From Oleiharenicola lentus (GTDB taxonomy: Bacteria; Verrucomicrobiota; Verrucomicrobiia; Opitutales; Opitutaceae): DNA of 64,000 nt. A program made the position numbers and the translations under genes. Shown here piece after piece: positions 52,148 through 61,154 of this stretch; the stretch's first letter is position 1, and each line of letters opens with the position of its first letter. The notes below the pieces were generated by a model. That model worked only from the letters and a program-made list of their open reading frames with translations. It made no database searches and was not told where the DNA came from. The stretch spans positions 1,987,693-2,051,692 of the forward strand of contig NZ_SDHX01000001.1 in assembly GCF_004118375.1 (NCBI RefSeq), read 5' to 3'.

Positions 52148-54892
52148 ATGACGACCAATCTCTCTCACCGCAGGCGCATGCGCCTTGTGCCCAAATTTCC
52201 CGGTCACATCGCGATTGTGGCCTGGGTGCGCGCGCTGGCCTTGGGGTGGGGTGCGGGGCTACCCGCAGCGGATGCGGTCGAACCGCCCGGGACGCCGGGC
52301 GCCACGCTCTGGTACACGGCGCCCGCCGAGAATTGGACGGACGCGCTGCCGCTCGGGAACGGCCGGTTCGCGGCGATGGTGTTTGGTCAGCCAAGATCGG
52401 AGCGGGTGGCTCTGAATGAGGACACGCTTACCTCGGGCGAGCCGCCCACCGACTACCGGGCGATCGATATCCGGCCCCGGCTCGCCGAGGTCCGGGAAAT
52501 GCTGGCAACGGGTCGGAATGCGGAGGCGGACACGCTGATCTCCAAGCACTGGCTCGGCCGAAACCAGCCCTGCTACCAACCCATGGGCGACCTGAGGCTC
52601 GATTTTCCCGCGGCGGGCGATCCGATCGGATATCGCCGCTGGCTCGATCTAGCTACGGCCACAACGCATGTGGTGTTCGAGTGCGACGGGGTGCGGCAGG
52701 AACGCGAGGCGTTCATCAGTTATCCGGACCGGGCGTTCGTGATGCGCCTCCGGGTCAGCCGGCCGGGCACGCTCGAATTCGGTGTGCGGTTCACGTCGCC
52801 ACACCCGACGGCCCGGAGCGTTGTCGATGGGGCACGGCTCGTCCTGCGGGGTCAGCTGCCCGGCTACGTGGGTCGCCGCCCGCTCGAGACCGTTGAAGCC
52901 TGGGGTGACCAGGCCAAGTACCCGGAGAACTTCACGCCGGACGGCCGGCGCAAGCCGGACGCCGCGCAGGTGCTTTATGGCGCGCCGGTCGAGGGGCGCG
53001 GAATGTTTTTCGAGGCCGCGCTCGTCGTGGAGACCGACGGCCGGCTCGCCGCCACGCCGGAGGGCGGCTGGCGCGTTACGGGTGCCACCCAAGCCGTGCT
53101 GCGGATCGCGGCCGCCAGCAGTTTCAATGGCTACGATCGCAGCCCCAGCCGCGATGGTGTCGACCCGTCCCGGCGGGTGGAAGAGGACTTGGCGTTGGGG
53201 CAGGGCCGGAGCTTCGAGGCGTTGCGGGAGCGGCACGTGGCGGATTATCGAGTCCTATTTGACCGGGTCGCACTGCGTCTGGACGGTTCACCGGAGAAGG
53301 CCTCTTTGCCCACCGATGCGCGGGTCGCGGCCTTTCGCGAATCGGAGGACCCGGGTTTGGCGGCGCTGCTGTTCGACTACGGCCGGTACCTTATGATCGC
53401 CGGTTCGCGACCCGGCTCGCAGCCGCTCAATCTGCAGGGCAAGTGGAACGATCAGGTGATTCCCCCGTGGGCGAGCAGCTACACCGTGAACATCAACACG
53501 GAGATGAACTATTGGCCGGCTGAGGTCACGGGCCTGTCCGAACTGCAGGACCCGCTCTTCGCCATGATGCGCGAGCTCGCGGTCACCGGCGCCACCGCGG
53601 CGCGGGACATGTATGGCCACCGCGGCTGGGTCGTGCACCACAACACGTCGCTGTGGCGGGACAGCTTTCCGGTCGACGGCGTGGCTCGCACCTCCTTCTG
53701 GAACGGCACGGCGGCCTGGTTGTGCAGCCACCTCTGGGAGCGCTGGCTCTTCACGGGCGACGAAACCTTCCTGCGCGAGACAGCGTATCCGCTGATGCGC
53801 GGCGCCGCGCAGTTCTACGCGGACTGGCTCGTGCCTGATGCCGACGGGATGCTAGTCACGCCGGTCAGCACCTCACCGGAGAATGCCTTCATCGCGCTCG
53901 ATGGTCGCGTCGCGTCGGTCTCCCTGGGATGCACCATGGATCTCGCGCTGATTCGCGAGTTGTTTTCCCGGACCGTGGAGGCGGCGGAGCGGCTGGGTGT
54001 GGACCAGGCCTTGACCGCCGAACTGAAGGAAAAGCTGGCGCGGCTCGCCGGCTACCGCATTGGCGCGCGCGGCCAACTGCAGGAATGGCGCGAGGATTAT
54101 CGTGAGGCTGAACCCGAGCACCGGCACGTGTCGCATCTCTACGGTTTGCACCCGGGCAACCAGATCAACCCCCACGACGCGCCGGCGCTGTACGCCGCCG
54201 CCGCCCGCTCGCTCGACCTCCGCGGCGACGAGGCCACGGGCTGGTCAATGGGGTGGAAGATCAACCTCTGGGCGCGGTTGCTCGACGGCGACCGCTCGTA
54301 CCGGATCATTCGGGGTTTCTTCCATCTAGTCGACCCGGCTGCGGCGGGCATGCGCGGCGGCGGGTTGTATCGCAATCTTTTCGATGCGCACCCGCCATTT
54401 CAGATCGATGGCAACTTCGGCTACACGGCCGGCGTAGCCGAAATGCTCCTGCAGAGCCACGCCGGTTTTGTACATCTCCTGCCGGCGCTCCCATCGGCCT
54501 GGCCTGGGGGAGAGGTGCGCGGGTTGCGGTCGCGCGGCGGTTTTGTGGTCGATCTGGTTTGGCAGGGTGGGTCCCTCTCGCGGGCTCGCATCCGCTCGAC
54601 CCTCGGAGGAAACCTTCGCCTGCGTTTGCCTTCGCCCGTCCGCTTGGCGGTGGCGGGATCACAAGTTGCGTCCGGGCTCAATCGCAATCCGCTTTTCCGG
54701 ACCACGGCGGCAGGCGTCGGTGAAGGGATGTTGGCCGTTCCTCCGACGGTGCCGACCAGTCCTGAATCCTTCACCTTGGATGTGCCCACCGCGCCGGGCG
54801 ACAGCTTCGAGGTGACGCTCGTGGATGGTCTCGGACTTCAATTTTCATCGGGGAAAGGCGTAAGCTCGGTGATGGCCCCTGTGGGGCTCTGA
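52148..54892 (+). CDS. GH95 alpha-L-fucosidase, canonical active site
   Basis: 914 residues from the ATG at 52148; the N-terminus is basic, then hydrophobic ([20 protein letters not shown]), a probable signal peptide. It has the full GH95 set: N448 and N450 in [15 protein letters not shown]646 in [12 protein letters not shown] and D754 in [12 protein letters not shown]. These correspond to the Asn, Asn, Glu and Asp used by the bifidobacterial alpha-1,2-fucosidase AfcA. The N-terminal beta domain ([30 protein letters not shown]) is also typical. It should remove alpha-1,2-linked L-fucose, or L-galactose, from side chains. It is transcribed alone, divergent from the dehydrogenase/GH95/GH29 operon, with operator D between them and a hairpin terminator downstream. 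Confidence 0.94.
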   Translation: MTTNLSHRRRMRLVPKFPGHIAIVAWVRALALGWGAGLPAADAVEPPGTPGATLWYTAPAENWTDALPLGNGRFAAMVFGQPRSERVALNEDTLTSGEPPTDYRAIDIRPRLAEVREMLATGRNAEADTLISKHWLGRNQPCYQPMGDLRLDFPAAGDPIGYRRWLDLATATTHVVFECDGVRQEREAFISYPDRAFVMRLRVSRPGTLEFGVRFTSPHPTARSVVDGARLVLRGQLPGYVGRRPLETVEAWGDQAKYPENFTPDGRRKPDAAQVLYGAPVEGRGMFFEAALVVETDGRLAATPEGGWRVTGATQAVLRIAAASSFNGYDRSPSRDGVDPSRRVEEDLALGQGRSFEALRERHVADYRVLFDRVALRLDGSPEKASLPTDARVAAFRESEDPGLAALLFDYGRYLMIAGSRPGSQPLNLQGKWNDQVIPPWASSYTVNINTEMNYWPAEVTGLSELQDPLFAMMRELAVTGATAARDMYGHRGWVVHHNTSLWRDSFPVDGVARTSFWNGTAAWLCSHLWERWLFTGDETFLRETAYPLMRGAAQFYADWLVPDADGMLVTPVSTSPENAFIALDGRVASVSLGCTMDLALIRELFSRTVEAAERLGVDQALTAELKEKLARLAGYRIGARGQLQEWREDYREAEPEHRHVSHLYGLHPGNQINPHDAPALYAAAARSLDLRGDEATGWSMGWKINLWARLLDGDRSYRIIRGFFHLVDPAAAGMRGGGLYRNLFDAHPPFQIDGNFGYTAGVAEMLLQSHAGFVHLLPALPSAWPGGEVRGLRSRGGFVVDLVWQGGSLSRARIRSTLGGNLRLRLPSPVRLAVAGSQVASGLNRNPLFRTTAAGVGEGMLAVPPTVPTSPESFTLDVPTAPGDSFEVTLVDGLGLQFSSGKGVSSVMAPVGL

Positions 54893-55009
54893 GGCTTCAA
54901 CTCATCTGGCCCCGTGATTATCGGCCGTTTGTTGGTGAAAGACGCCCGAAGGGCCGCGTGCCGTCGAGTCAGCGCATCCTTTTAGCCCGGATTCCGTCAT
55001 TGCACTCGC

Positions 55010-55033
55010 GTCCCGCTGTGGGGACAGCGGGAC
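55010..55033 (+). terminator. Strong hairpin after the GH95 gene
   Basis: GTCCCGCTGT, loop GGGG, ACAGCGGGAC form a perfect 10-bp stem, followed by TTTCG. It lies 117 bases after the GH95 stop in the 310-base gap 54893-55202, which otherwise shows no gene. There is no long T-run, so termination strength is uncertain. Confidence 0.55.
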
Positions 55034-55202
55034 TTTCGCGTGCAAGCGGCGATTTATGGCACGGGCGAAAGTCGTCTGCCTTCCGTGATCAACTCGGTAA
55101 TGCGCGCAGATGACACGACCTTTTCCAGTTGAAGAGGCCTACCTAATGCGAATTCATAGGCTCAGAAAGGCGAGCATGTCTGGTCTTGGCAAAGTCAGTT
55201 GA

Positions 55203-57407
55203 ATGCGGTGCGCTTTTCGTCTTCTGATGTCGTTTTCCTTCCTATCCGTCCATGGCCGCACCTTCTGCGGACTGATGGCAGGATTGTCCTTACCTCTGCT
55301 GCTCACGGCGGTCGCAGGTTGCCTACGAGCTGAGCGGCCTTTGGCGAGCCTTGAGGTCGCCCAGGCTGTCGCCCAGACCTCGCAGTCCTGTCGCGAATGC
55401 CACTTGGAGATCCACGCGGCCTGGTCGCCCACCGATCACGCGCAAGCCAACCGGTCGATCGATCCCGTCCGCGACGCCGAGGCGCTGCGGTTGTTCGCGC
55501 TCGCGGCGCCTGACTCGGCGCGGCCGGAGTTGGTGCTGGGCCAGAAGCCCTCGTGGCAGCCGCTGGTGTCCGCTCCCGGCGGCCGGTGGCAGCCGCATGA
55601 GCAGGCCTTCGATCCGGCGAAGCGCGAATTCTTCAACGTTTTCGGCGAGGAGAACCGCCGCGCTGGCGAGTGGGGTCATTGGACCGGCCGGGGCATGAAC
55701 TGGAACTCGATGTGTGCGCACTGCCACATGACGGGTTATCAGCGCCGCTATGATCCCGCCACCGACTCCTACGCCTCCACCTGGGTCGAGCACGGCGTAG
55801 GCTGCATCCAGTGTCACGGCCCGACCGCGCCCGGCCACGGCGACAAGAACAAGCCGCCGCCTGCCGGTCCCAAGCCGCCGTTTCACGGCGACCGGACGAA
55901 GATGATGCAGACCTGCGCGCCGTGCCATGCGCGCAACGAGAAGCTGACCGAGGACTTCCAACCCGGGGACAATTATCATGACCACTACCGGGTGACGCTG
56001 CCGGTCGAGCCGGGAATCTATTATCCCGACGGGCAGCAGCGGGACGAGGACTTCAACTGGACCTCCGTGCTCCTCAGCCGCATGGGCCACGCCGGAGTCA
56101 CCTGTCTCGACTGTCATGATCCGCACACGACGAAGACGATCCTGCCGACTTCTGACAACCAGTTGTGCCAGCAGTGCCACACTCCGCCGGGGCGGGTGAT
56201 GACTGGTGGCATTCGGGCTACGCCGATCGATCCGCTGGCGCACTCCCGACACCAGCCCGGGAGCGCGGGTAACAGCTGCGTGGCCTGCCACATGCCGGTC
56301 ACGACCTACATGCAGCGTTCGCCGCGCCACGATCACGGCTGGCTGAAGCCCGATCCGCTGCTGACGAAGGAGCTCGGCATTCCGAACGCCTGCAGCAAGT
56401 GCCATGAAAAGGAGGGGCTGGACTGGGTCATCGCCAAGGCGGACGAATGGCATGGCCCGAAGCTCGACTCCCGGCAGCGGGCGCGGGCGCGGGCCGTCGC
56501 CGCCGCCCAAGCGGGGAATACTGAGGCGGCCGAGCGCCTGCTGGCCTTGTTGCACGACGAGGACATCCCCGTCTGGCGGGCGACCTACCTTTCCCTGCTG
56601 CCTGGGCTCCCAGACGCGACCGCGGCGCTTCCGGTGGCCGAAGCCGCCTTGAGCGCGGCTGATCCTATGGAACGCGCGGCGGCGGTCCGGTTCTTTTCCG
56701 GCCAGGCCGAGGCCTCGCGGCGGTTGACGCCACTGCTCGCCGATCCGGTGCGGTTGGTCCGACTCGATGCAGCCTGGGCCTTGTCGGGCGAATTGCCCCC
56801 TGGCTCTGCCATCCGCCGGGAGCTCGACGGCTATCTGAAGCTAACGCTCGATCAACCTGCCGGACGTCTGCGTCTGGGACAGGATCTCGCCAATCGCGGT
56901 GATCTGACCGGTGCGGAGAGGGAGATTACTCGGGCGGTGGAATGGGATCCTTATTCGGCCGGCATCCGCGACTCGCAGGGGATGGTGCTGGCCGGTCTGG
57001 GCCGGCTCACGGAGGCGGGGAATGCCTTCTACCGCGCCGCGGAACTGGCGGGCTCCGGGCCGGGAGCTCCTATGGCCCTGCGCGCCGGACTGGCCTTTGC
57101 CGAGGGCAGCCGTCTGGCTGAGGCGGAGAGCGGGTTCCGGCTGGCGATACGGCTGGATCCGCAGGCTCATCGCGCACGCTACAATCTAGGCCTGCTGCTG
57201 GCCCAGGCAAACCGTCTACCGGAAGCCGCGTTGGAGTTGCGCTCAGCCGCGGACACCGCTCCTGGCGAAGCCGACTATCCGTTTGCGCTGGCGACGGTGC
57301 TGCTGCGGCAGGGCGACCGGCAGGGAGCCAGCACCGCCGCCGAACGGACGCTGCGGATCGACCCGGCGCATGCCGGTGCCCGGCAGGTGATACAGGAGGT
57401 GCGCTAA
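55203..57407 (+). CDS. Octaheme c-type cytochrome with HEAT and TPR repeats, lipoprotein
   Basis: 734 residues from the ATG at 55203; ATG 55227 is an equally good start, giving a signal with a lipobox AVAGC at Cys40 of the long form, so the protein is probably membrane-anchored. Eight CxxCH heme motifs lie between residues 63 and 401 (CRECH, CAHCH, CIQCH, CAPCH, CLDCH, CQQCH, CVACH, CSKCH). After that come HEAT-like helices (about 425-545), then TPR repeats to the C-terminus (GLGRLTEAGNAFYRAAELAG, RARYNLGLLLAQANRLPEAA). Proteins of this plan occur in Planctomycetota/Verrucomicrobiota as electron carriers or multiheme reductases of unknown substrate. It may take electrons from the two heme-PQQ sugar dehydrogenases (inference). 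Confidence 0.88.
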   Translation: MRCAFRLLMSFSFLSVHGRTFCGLMAGLSLPLLLTAVAGCLRAERPLASLEVAQAVAQTSQSCRECHLEIHAAWSPTDHAQANRSIDPVRDAEALRLFALAAPDSARPELVLGQKPSWQPLVSAPGGRWQPHEQAFDPAKREFFNVFGEENRRAGEWGHWTGRGMNWNSMCAHCHMTGYQRRYDPATDSYASTWVEHGVGCIQCHGPTAPGHGDKNKPPPAGPKPPFHGDRTKMMQTCAPCHARNEKLTEDFQPGDNYHDHYRVTLPVEPGIYYPDGQQRDEDFNWTSVLLSRMGHAGVTCLDCHDPHTTKTILPTSDNQLCQQCHTPPGRVMTGGIRATPIDPLAHSRHQPGSAGNSCVACHMPVTTYMQRSPRHDHGWLKPDPLLTKELGIPNACSKCHEKEGLDWVIAKADEWHGPKLDSRQRARARAVAAAQAGNTEAAERLLALLHDEDIPVWRATYLSLLPGLPDATAALPVAEAALSAADPMERAAAVRFFSGQAEASRRLTPLLADPVRLVRLDAAWALSGELPPGSAIRRELDGYLKLTLDQPAGRLRLGQDLANRGDLTGAEREITRAVEWDPYSAGIRDSQGMVLAGLGRLTEAGNAFYRAAELAGSGPGAPMALRAGLAFAEGSRLAEAESGFRLAIRLDPQAHRARYNLGLLLAQANRLPEAALELRSAADTAPGEADYPFALATVLLRQGDRQGASTAAERTLRIDPAHAGARQVIQEVR

Positions 57408-57952
57408 TGTCCGGTCGTTCGGAGTCGTGGTGGTATGCTTGGCTGTGCCCAGACCAGCCTCAGTTTCAGAGACCTGGCCAGCGACTGAGGCCCGGAATAG
57501 TTTGAAAATTCATGGATGCCATAACGCATTGGATGAGAAATTTGAGTAAGAGCCACTAACACGCGCGGGACATAATACTTCTCTTCCACGAATGGGAGTA
57601 GCACGCCTGACTATGCATTCTGATATCGCAAGGTGACTTGACCCTCTGGATTTATCACCACTCTGCTCGAATCCTGTTGTCCAGGGTATGTGAGTAAACA
57701 CTCTGATGAACGATTAGGTGACATCCAGGTCGCACTCCCCATCGCAATTTCACGCGCGCACTTTCTACCCAAGGGTCATGTTTATGCGTTTGTGAAGATT
57801 CCGATTAAGCCATTCGAGCGCCCTTGCTTAAGACCCGAAATCAAATGCATGCGCGTGCACTGCTGGAGTATATCGACGACCTTGCGTCTACAGGCTACTT
57901 CTCAACAAGGAGGCGCACGGGTAGCGTGAGATTGAACTCTTAAATACTATAC
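57408..57952. other. 545-base gap without a convincing gene
   Basis: This stretch is more AT-rich than the genes before it. A weak inverted repeat, GCCTCAGT at 57457-57464 and ACTGAGGC at 57484-57491, may end the cytochrome transcript. Short open frames inside it have no start site or recognisable protein style. The last part should hold the promoter of the LacI gene, but no clear -35/-10 pair was seen. Confidence 0.5.
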
Positions 57953-58984
57953 ATGAGTAACCAGAAAGACATAGCTTCAATCGCCAAGGTCTCACAGATG
58001 ACTGTGTCACTGGCTCTGCGTGACTCGCCAATCATTTCGGAACACACCAAACAGAGAATCCTGGCGGTGGCACGGCAGCTGGAATACCGACCCGATCCGC
58101 TTGTTTCGGCCCTGATGAGGCAACGCCGCAGGAAGAATCTGCTTAAAGCGCGGGCGAAGATCGCTTTTCTGCACGACAATCCCAAAGACCCCACCCGTTG
58201 GGTCAGCGCAAACTACACAACCGGCTGCTTCAGCGGAGCGCAACAGGTTGCCTACAACCGGGGCTATCTTTTTGAAGCGGTAAACATTTTTGAGAAAGGA
58301 CTGTCAGGCCGCCGCCTCAGTCAGATACTTTGGACTCAAAACGTGCAGGGCGTCCTCATCGCGCCAATGCCGCTGAGCCCTACGTTGGATTTAGATTGGG
58401 AGAAGTTTGCCGTAGTGAGCCTTGATTATTCGCATGCGGCGTTGAATGTCCATCGGGTGATTGACGACCATGCCGCTGGCATTACGGCGATGATGGCGCA
58501 ACTGGACAGACTGAAATATCAACGGCCCGCGCTGGTAATGCGGGAGTCGGTCGATGATCGGACAAACCACCAACGGTTGGGTGCGTTTCTCGCTCAGCGG
58601 ACCCGGAAACCGTCATTCGCGGAAATCCCGCCACTGTTCTTCGACGACAACACTTTGACCGAAGAGAAGTTCCTGCGCTGGCTCCGCCGCTACAAGCCGG
58701 ATGTAATTGTCACCGGAGACTATCAGGTCGTGATCGCCTTGGATAAATGCGGGTTGGCGAATCGCAACAAGATCGGCGTGGCACTCTATTCCAAAGACTC
58801 GCGAACGAAATCCTTTAGCGGTCTGCAGATTGATGCGGTTACGGTGGGCGAGGTCGCTGCTCGCCAGCTGATCAGCATGGTGGAGCACAATGAGCGAGGC
58901 TTACCTGCCAAACCGACCACCACCTATGTGGATGCCGCGGCCTGGACCGCCGGTAATTCAATGCGGGAGCGCCCTCCCGCCTAA
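57953..58984 (+). CDS. LacI-family transcriptional regulator
   Basis: 343 residues from the ATG at 57953. The N-terminal HTH is NQKDIASIAKVSQMTVSLAL, with the hinge helix RQLEYRPDPLVSALMRQRR. A periplasmic-binding-protein-like sensor domain follows (GVLIAPMPLSPTLDLDWEKF, VIDDHAAGITAMMAQLDRLK, PDVIVTGDYQVVIALDKCGL, GLQIDAVTVGEVAARQLISM). The LSALMRQRR-type hinge is common in Verrucomicrobiota. It precedes an isomerase, a Gfo/Idh dehydrogenase and a symporter in the same direction, so it most likely controls that catabolic set in response to a sugar or cyclitol. Its codon and base use is less GC-rich than in the 17-55 kb genes. Confidence 0.92.
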   Translation: MSNQKDIASIAKVSQMTVSLALRDSPIISEHTKQRILAVARQLEYRPDPLVSALMRQRRRKNLLKARAKIAFLHDNPKDPTRWVSANYTTGCFSGAQQVAYNRGYLFEAVNIFEKGLSGRRLSQILWTQNVQGVLIAPMPLSPTLDLDWEKFAVVSLDYSHAALNVHRVIDDHAAGITAMMAQLDRLKYQRPALVMRESVDDRTNHQRLGAFLAQRTRKPSFAEIPPLFFDDNTLTEEKFLRWLRRYKPDVIVTGDYQVVIALDKCGLANRNKIGVALYSKDSRTKSFSGLQIDAVTVGEVAARQLISMVEHNERGLPAKPTTTYVDAAAWTAGNSMRERPPA

Positions 58985-59175
58985 GACGCGGCGCAGATTT
59001 GGAAAACCTGACGAGCACACCCAGCTTTTCAATAAAATGGTCCGTGGCATTGCGGACACTATGTTCGCACCCACGCTATCCCTCAACGGCGCGAACCTAT
59101 TGGTGTCTCCGCTGTTCCCCTTAACCCCGCTTGCTAACAACCGCATCTTCGCGGCGTCTCATTTACCGTTGCTCT

Positions 59176-59973
59176 ATGAAACTAGGACTTGTCTGTGGCC
59201 CTGACTCCATCCGGATTGCCCAAAAGCTAAAAGTGGACGGAGTATCCTTCAATGCCAGCGATCTGGCGGCTGAAGGTGGTCAGGAAAAGCTGAGAGCCCT
59301 GCGTTCCGTCCAACTCGAACCCTGCCAGATTGCCGCGTATGGCTTCAATCCGTTGCTCACCGATGCGGCGGAGCGATCGAATCAGGAGAAGATACTCGCG
59401 GCCGCTATTCCGTTGGTGGCGGCCACAGGCTGCCGCGATCTCGTGATCAACGGTGGCAATCGGCATCCCTCGGGCTATGCGGGCAGCCATCCGGACAATT
59501 TCACCGAATCCGTCCTGGACGAGATCGCCGTCAAGTTGGAGCCATGGGTGGCCCTCTGCGAGGCAGCGGGCGTGAACCTCACGATCGAGCCGCATGTGCA
59601 ATGCGCGATCAACACCCCGGAGCGGTTCCTGCAGTTGAAGAGCCGGCTCTGCTCGAAGCGACTGATGGTCACGCTCGATCTGTGCAATTTCCTGGCGTTC
59701 TCGGAATTGTGGCATCCGACGGCCCGGCTGCTGCGAATCTGTGAGCAGCTGCAGGGGCATTACGAGTCGGTGCATCTCAAGAACCTGGGTGCGCAGCCCG
59801 GCACGCACATCCATGTGAACGAAGTCCCGTTTCTGGAGGGACACGTTGATTGGGCCCCGGTGTTGAAGGTCATCAAACAGAACTGCCCCCAAGCCTATTT
59901 GATTCTCGAGAAGGTGAAAACTGAGTCGGAAGCCGAAATCGGCATCGCCGCGATCCGGCGCATGATTGCCTGA
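59176..59973 (+). CDS. Sugar phosphate isomerase/epimerase (AP endonuclease 2 fold)
   Basis: 265 residues from the ATG at 59176 (MKLGLVCGPDSIRIAQKLK); no signal peptide, so cytoplasmic. The TIM-barrel metal-site segments are recognisable: RDLVINGGNRHPSG, GVNLTIEPHVQCAINTPERF, LMVTLDLCNFLAFSELWHPT, YESVHLKNLGAQPGTHIHVN and AYLILEKVKTESEAEIGIAA. The family includes inosose dehydratases and ketose epimerases. It is followed after 23 bases by a Gfo/Idh/MocA dehydrogenase, the common pairing for inositol-like or keto-sugar breakdown. The exact substrate is unknown. The 191 bases upstream show no gene. Confidence 0.88.
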   Translation: MKLGLVCGPDSIRIAQKLKVDGVSFNASDLAAEGGQEKLRALRSVQLEPCQIAAYGFNPLLTDAAERSNQEKILAAAIPLVAATGCRDLVINGGNRHPSGYAGSHPDNFTESVLDEIAVKLEPWVALCEAAGVNLTIEPHVQCAINTPERFLQLKSRLCSKRLMVTLDLCNFLAFSELWHPTARLLRICEQLQGHYESVHLKNLGAQPGTHIHVNEVPFLEGHVDWAPVLKVIKQNCPQAYLILEKVKTESEAEIGIAAIRRMIA

Positions 59974-59996
59974 ACCCAGCCCTGCATCCCAATCCC

Positions 59997-61001
59997 ATGA
60001 AAATCGCCTTACAAGTTGGTACCGCGGGATGGGCTTCCTCATGGGTTCCTTTCTATGAGAAATCGGGGGCCTGGAAACTGGGCGGGGTGGTCAGTCGCTC
60101 GCAGGAGGCATTGGACGCTTTCCATCTCAAGCATGGACGGGCGATGCAGAGCTACACCAACTATGCGGAAGCCCTCAAAGGCGATTACGACGCCGTCATC
60201 ATCTCGGCACCGCACCAAGTTCACGTTCCGTTGGCGATTCAGGCGCTGCGGGCGGGCAAGCGAGTGCTGGTCGAGAAACCGCTTTCGGACAGCTACACCG
60301 CAGCCCTGGAATTGGCCAAGGTCGCGCGCGAGACCTCCGGCATGGTCATGGTGTCGCAGAACTTCCGCTACCGGGAACCACTCTGGCAGTTGCGGGCTAC
60401 CTGCCGCGATTTGGGGCCCATCTCCGCCATGCGGGTGGAGATGATCCAAGAATACGCCGATTATTTGAACAAAGTGGCCAAGAACAACCGGGTGAGTTGC
60501 CTGTTGGAAGAGGTGTTTATTCATCAGGCGGACCAAGCGCGGTTCATTGTCGGCGCGAACCCGACCCAGGTATTCACCTCGGCGTGGGCCGATCGTTGGG
60601 ATGAAAGCGGCCAGGCCAACAACGCCGATGTGCTCGTGGAGTTCTCCAATGGCACCCGCTTCAATTATCATGGATCCTGGTCGACCCGCGGATTCAAAAC
60701 GACTTGGGCCGGCAGTTGGCGGGTTCGCGCGGAACACGGCACCATCGACTGGGATGGCAGCGAGCAGGGCGGGGTAACCCTCCACCCCCGCAAGGATGCG
60801 AGCATCAGCTTGCAGGCTCCGGTCGGTTTTCCTGGCTTCGACCGGATCGGCATCCTACGGGAGCTTGCCGCCGCGATTGATGAGCGGCGCCCGCCTGCCT
60901 GCAGTCTCGAAGACAACCTCTGGAGTTTTCGCATCGTGACGGCCGCGGTCATGTCACATGAGCAACGACGGCCGATCGAGATAGCGGAACTGCTCAAATG
61001 A
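59997..61001 (+). CDS. Gfo/Idh/MocA-family oxidoreductase
   Basis: 334 residues from the ATG at 59997, cytoplasmic. The N-terminus MKIALQVGTAGWASSWVPFY is an unusual form of the Rossmann loop (no clear GxGxxG; GTAGWAS instead). The family block VIISAPHQVHVPLAIQALRA followed by GKRVLVEKPLSD is standard, with the EKP lysine. The C-terminal domain has LLEEVFIHQADQARFIVGAN and TRFNYHGSWSTRGFKTTWAG. Members oxidise or reduce sugars, inositols or their phosphates with NAD(P). It works with the isomerase encoded 23 bases upstream, and the symporter downstream presumably brings in the substrate. Confidence 0.9.
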   Translation: MKIALQVGTAGWASSWVPFYEKSGAWKLGGVVSRSQEALDAFHLKHGRAMQSYTNYAEALKGDYDAVIISAPHQVHVPLAIQALRAGKRVLVEKPLSDSYTAALELAKVARETSGMVMVSQNFRYREPLWQLRATCRDLGPISAMRVEMIQEYADYLNKVAKNNRVSCLLEEVFIHQADQARFIVGANPTQVFTSAWADRWDESGQANNADVLVEFSNGTRFNYHGSWSTRGFKTTWAGSWRVRAEHGTIDWDGSEQGGVTLHPRKDASISLQAPVGFPGFDRIGILRELAAAIDERRPPACSLEDNLWSFRIVTAAVMSHEQRRPIEIAELLK

Positions 61002-61154
61002 CGGGTGCTCGCCAGATTCGCGCATCACGGAGCCGAAACTTATGGGTCGATCGCACTGTTGCATACAATCCCGGAATCGACAGCCGGGTCGGAGCTTAGT
61101 GACCTCTGGTGCAAAAAGCGGGCTCCGGAGCATTTCCTAAAAACCCAATATTCC

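Noticed and set aside
57690-57929. Small plus-strand frame before the LacI gene
   Set aside because: It starts within an AT-richer gap with no ribosome binding site or recognisable domain. A transposase-like remnant was considered, but no conserved block could be identified.
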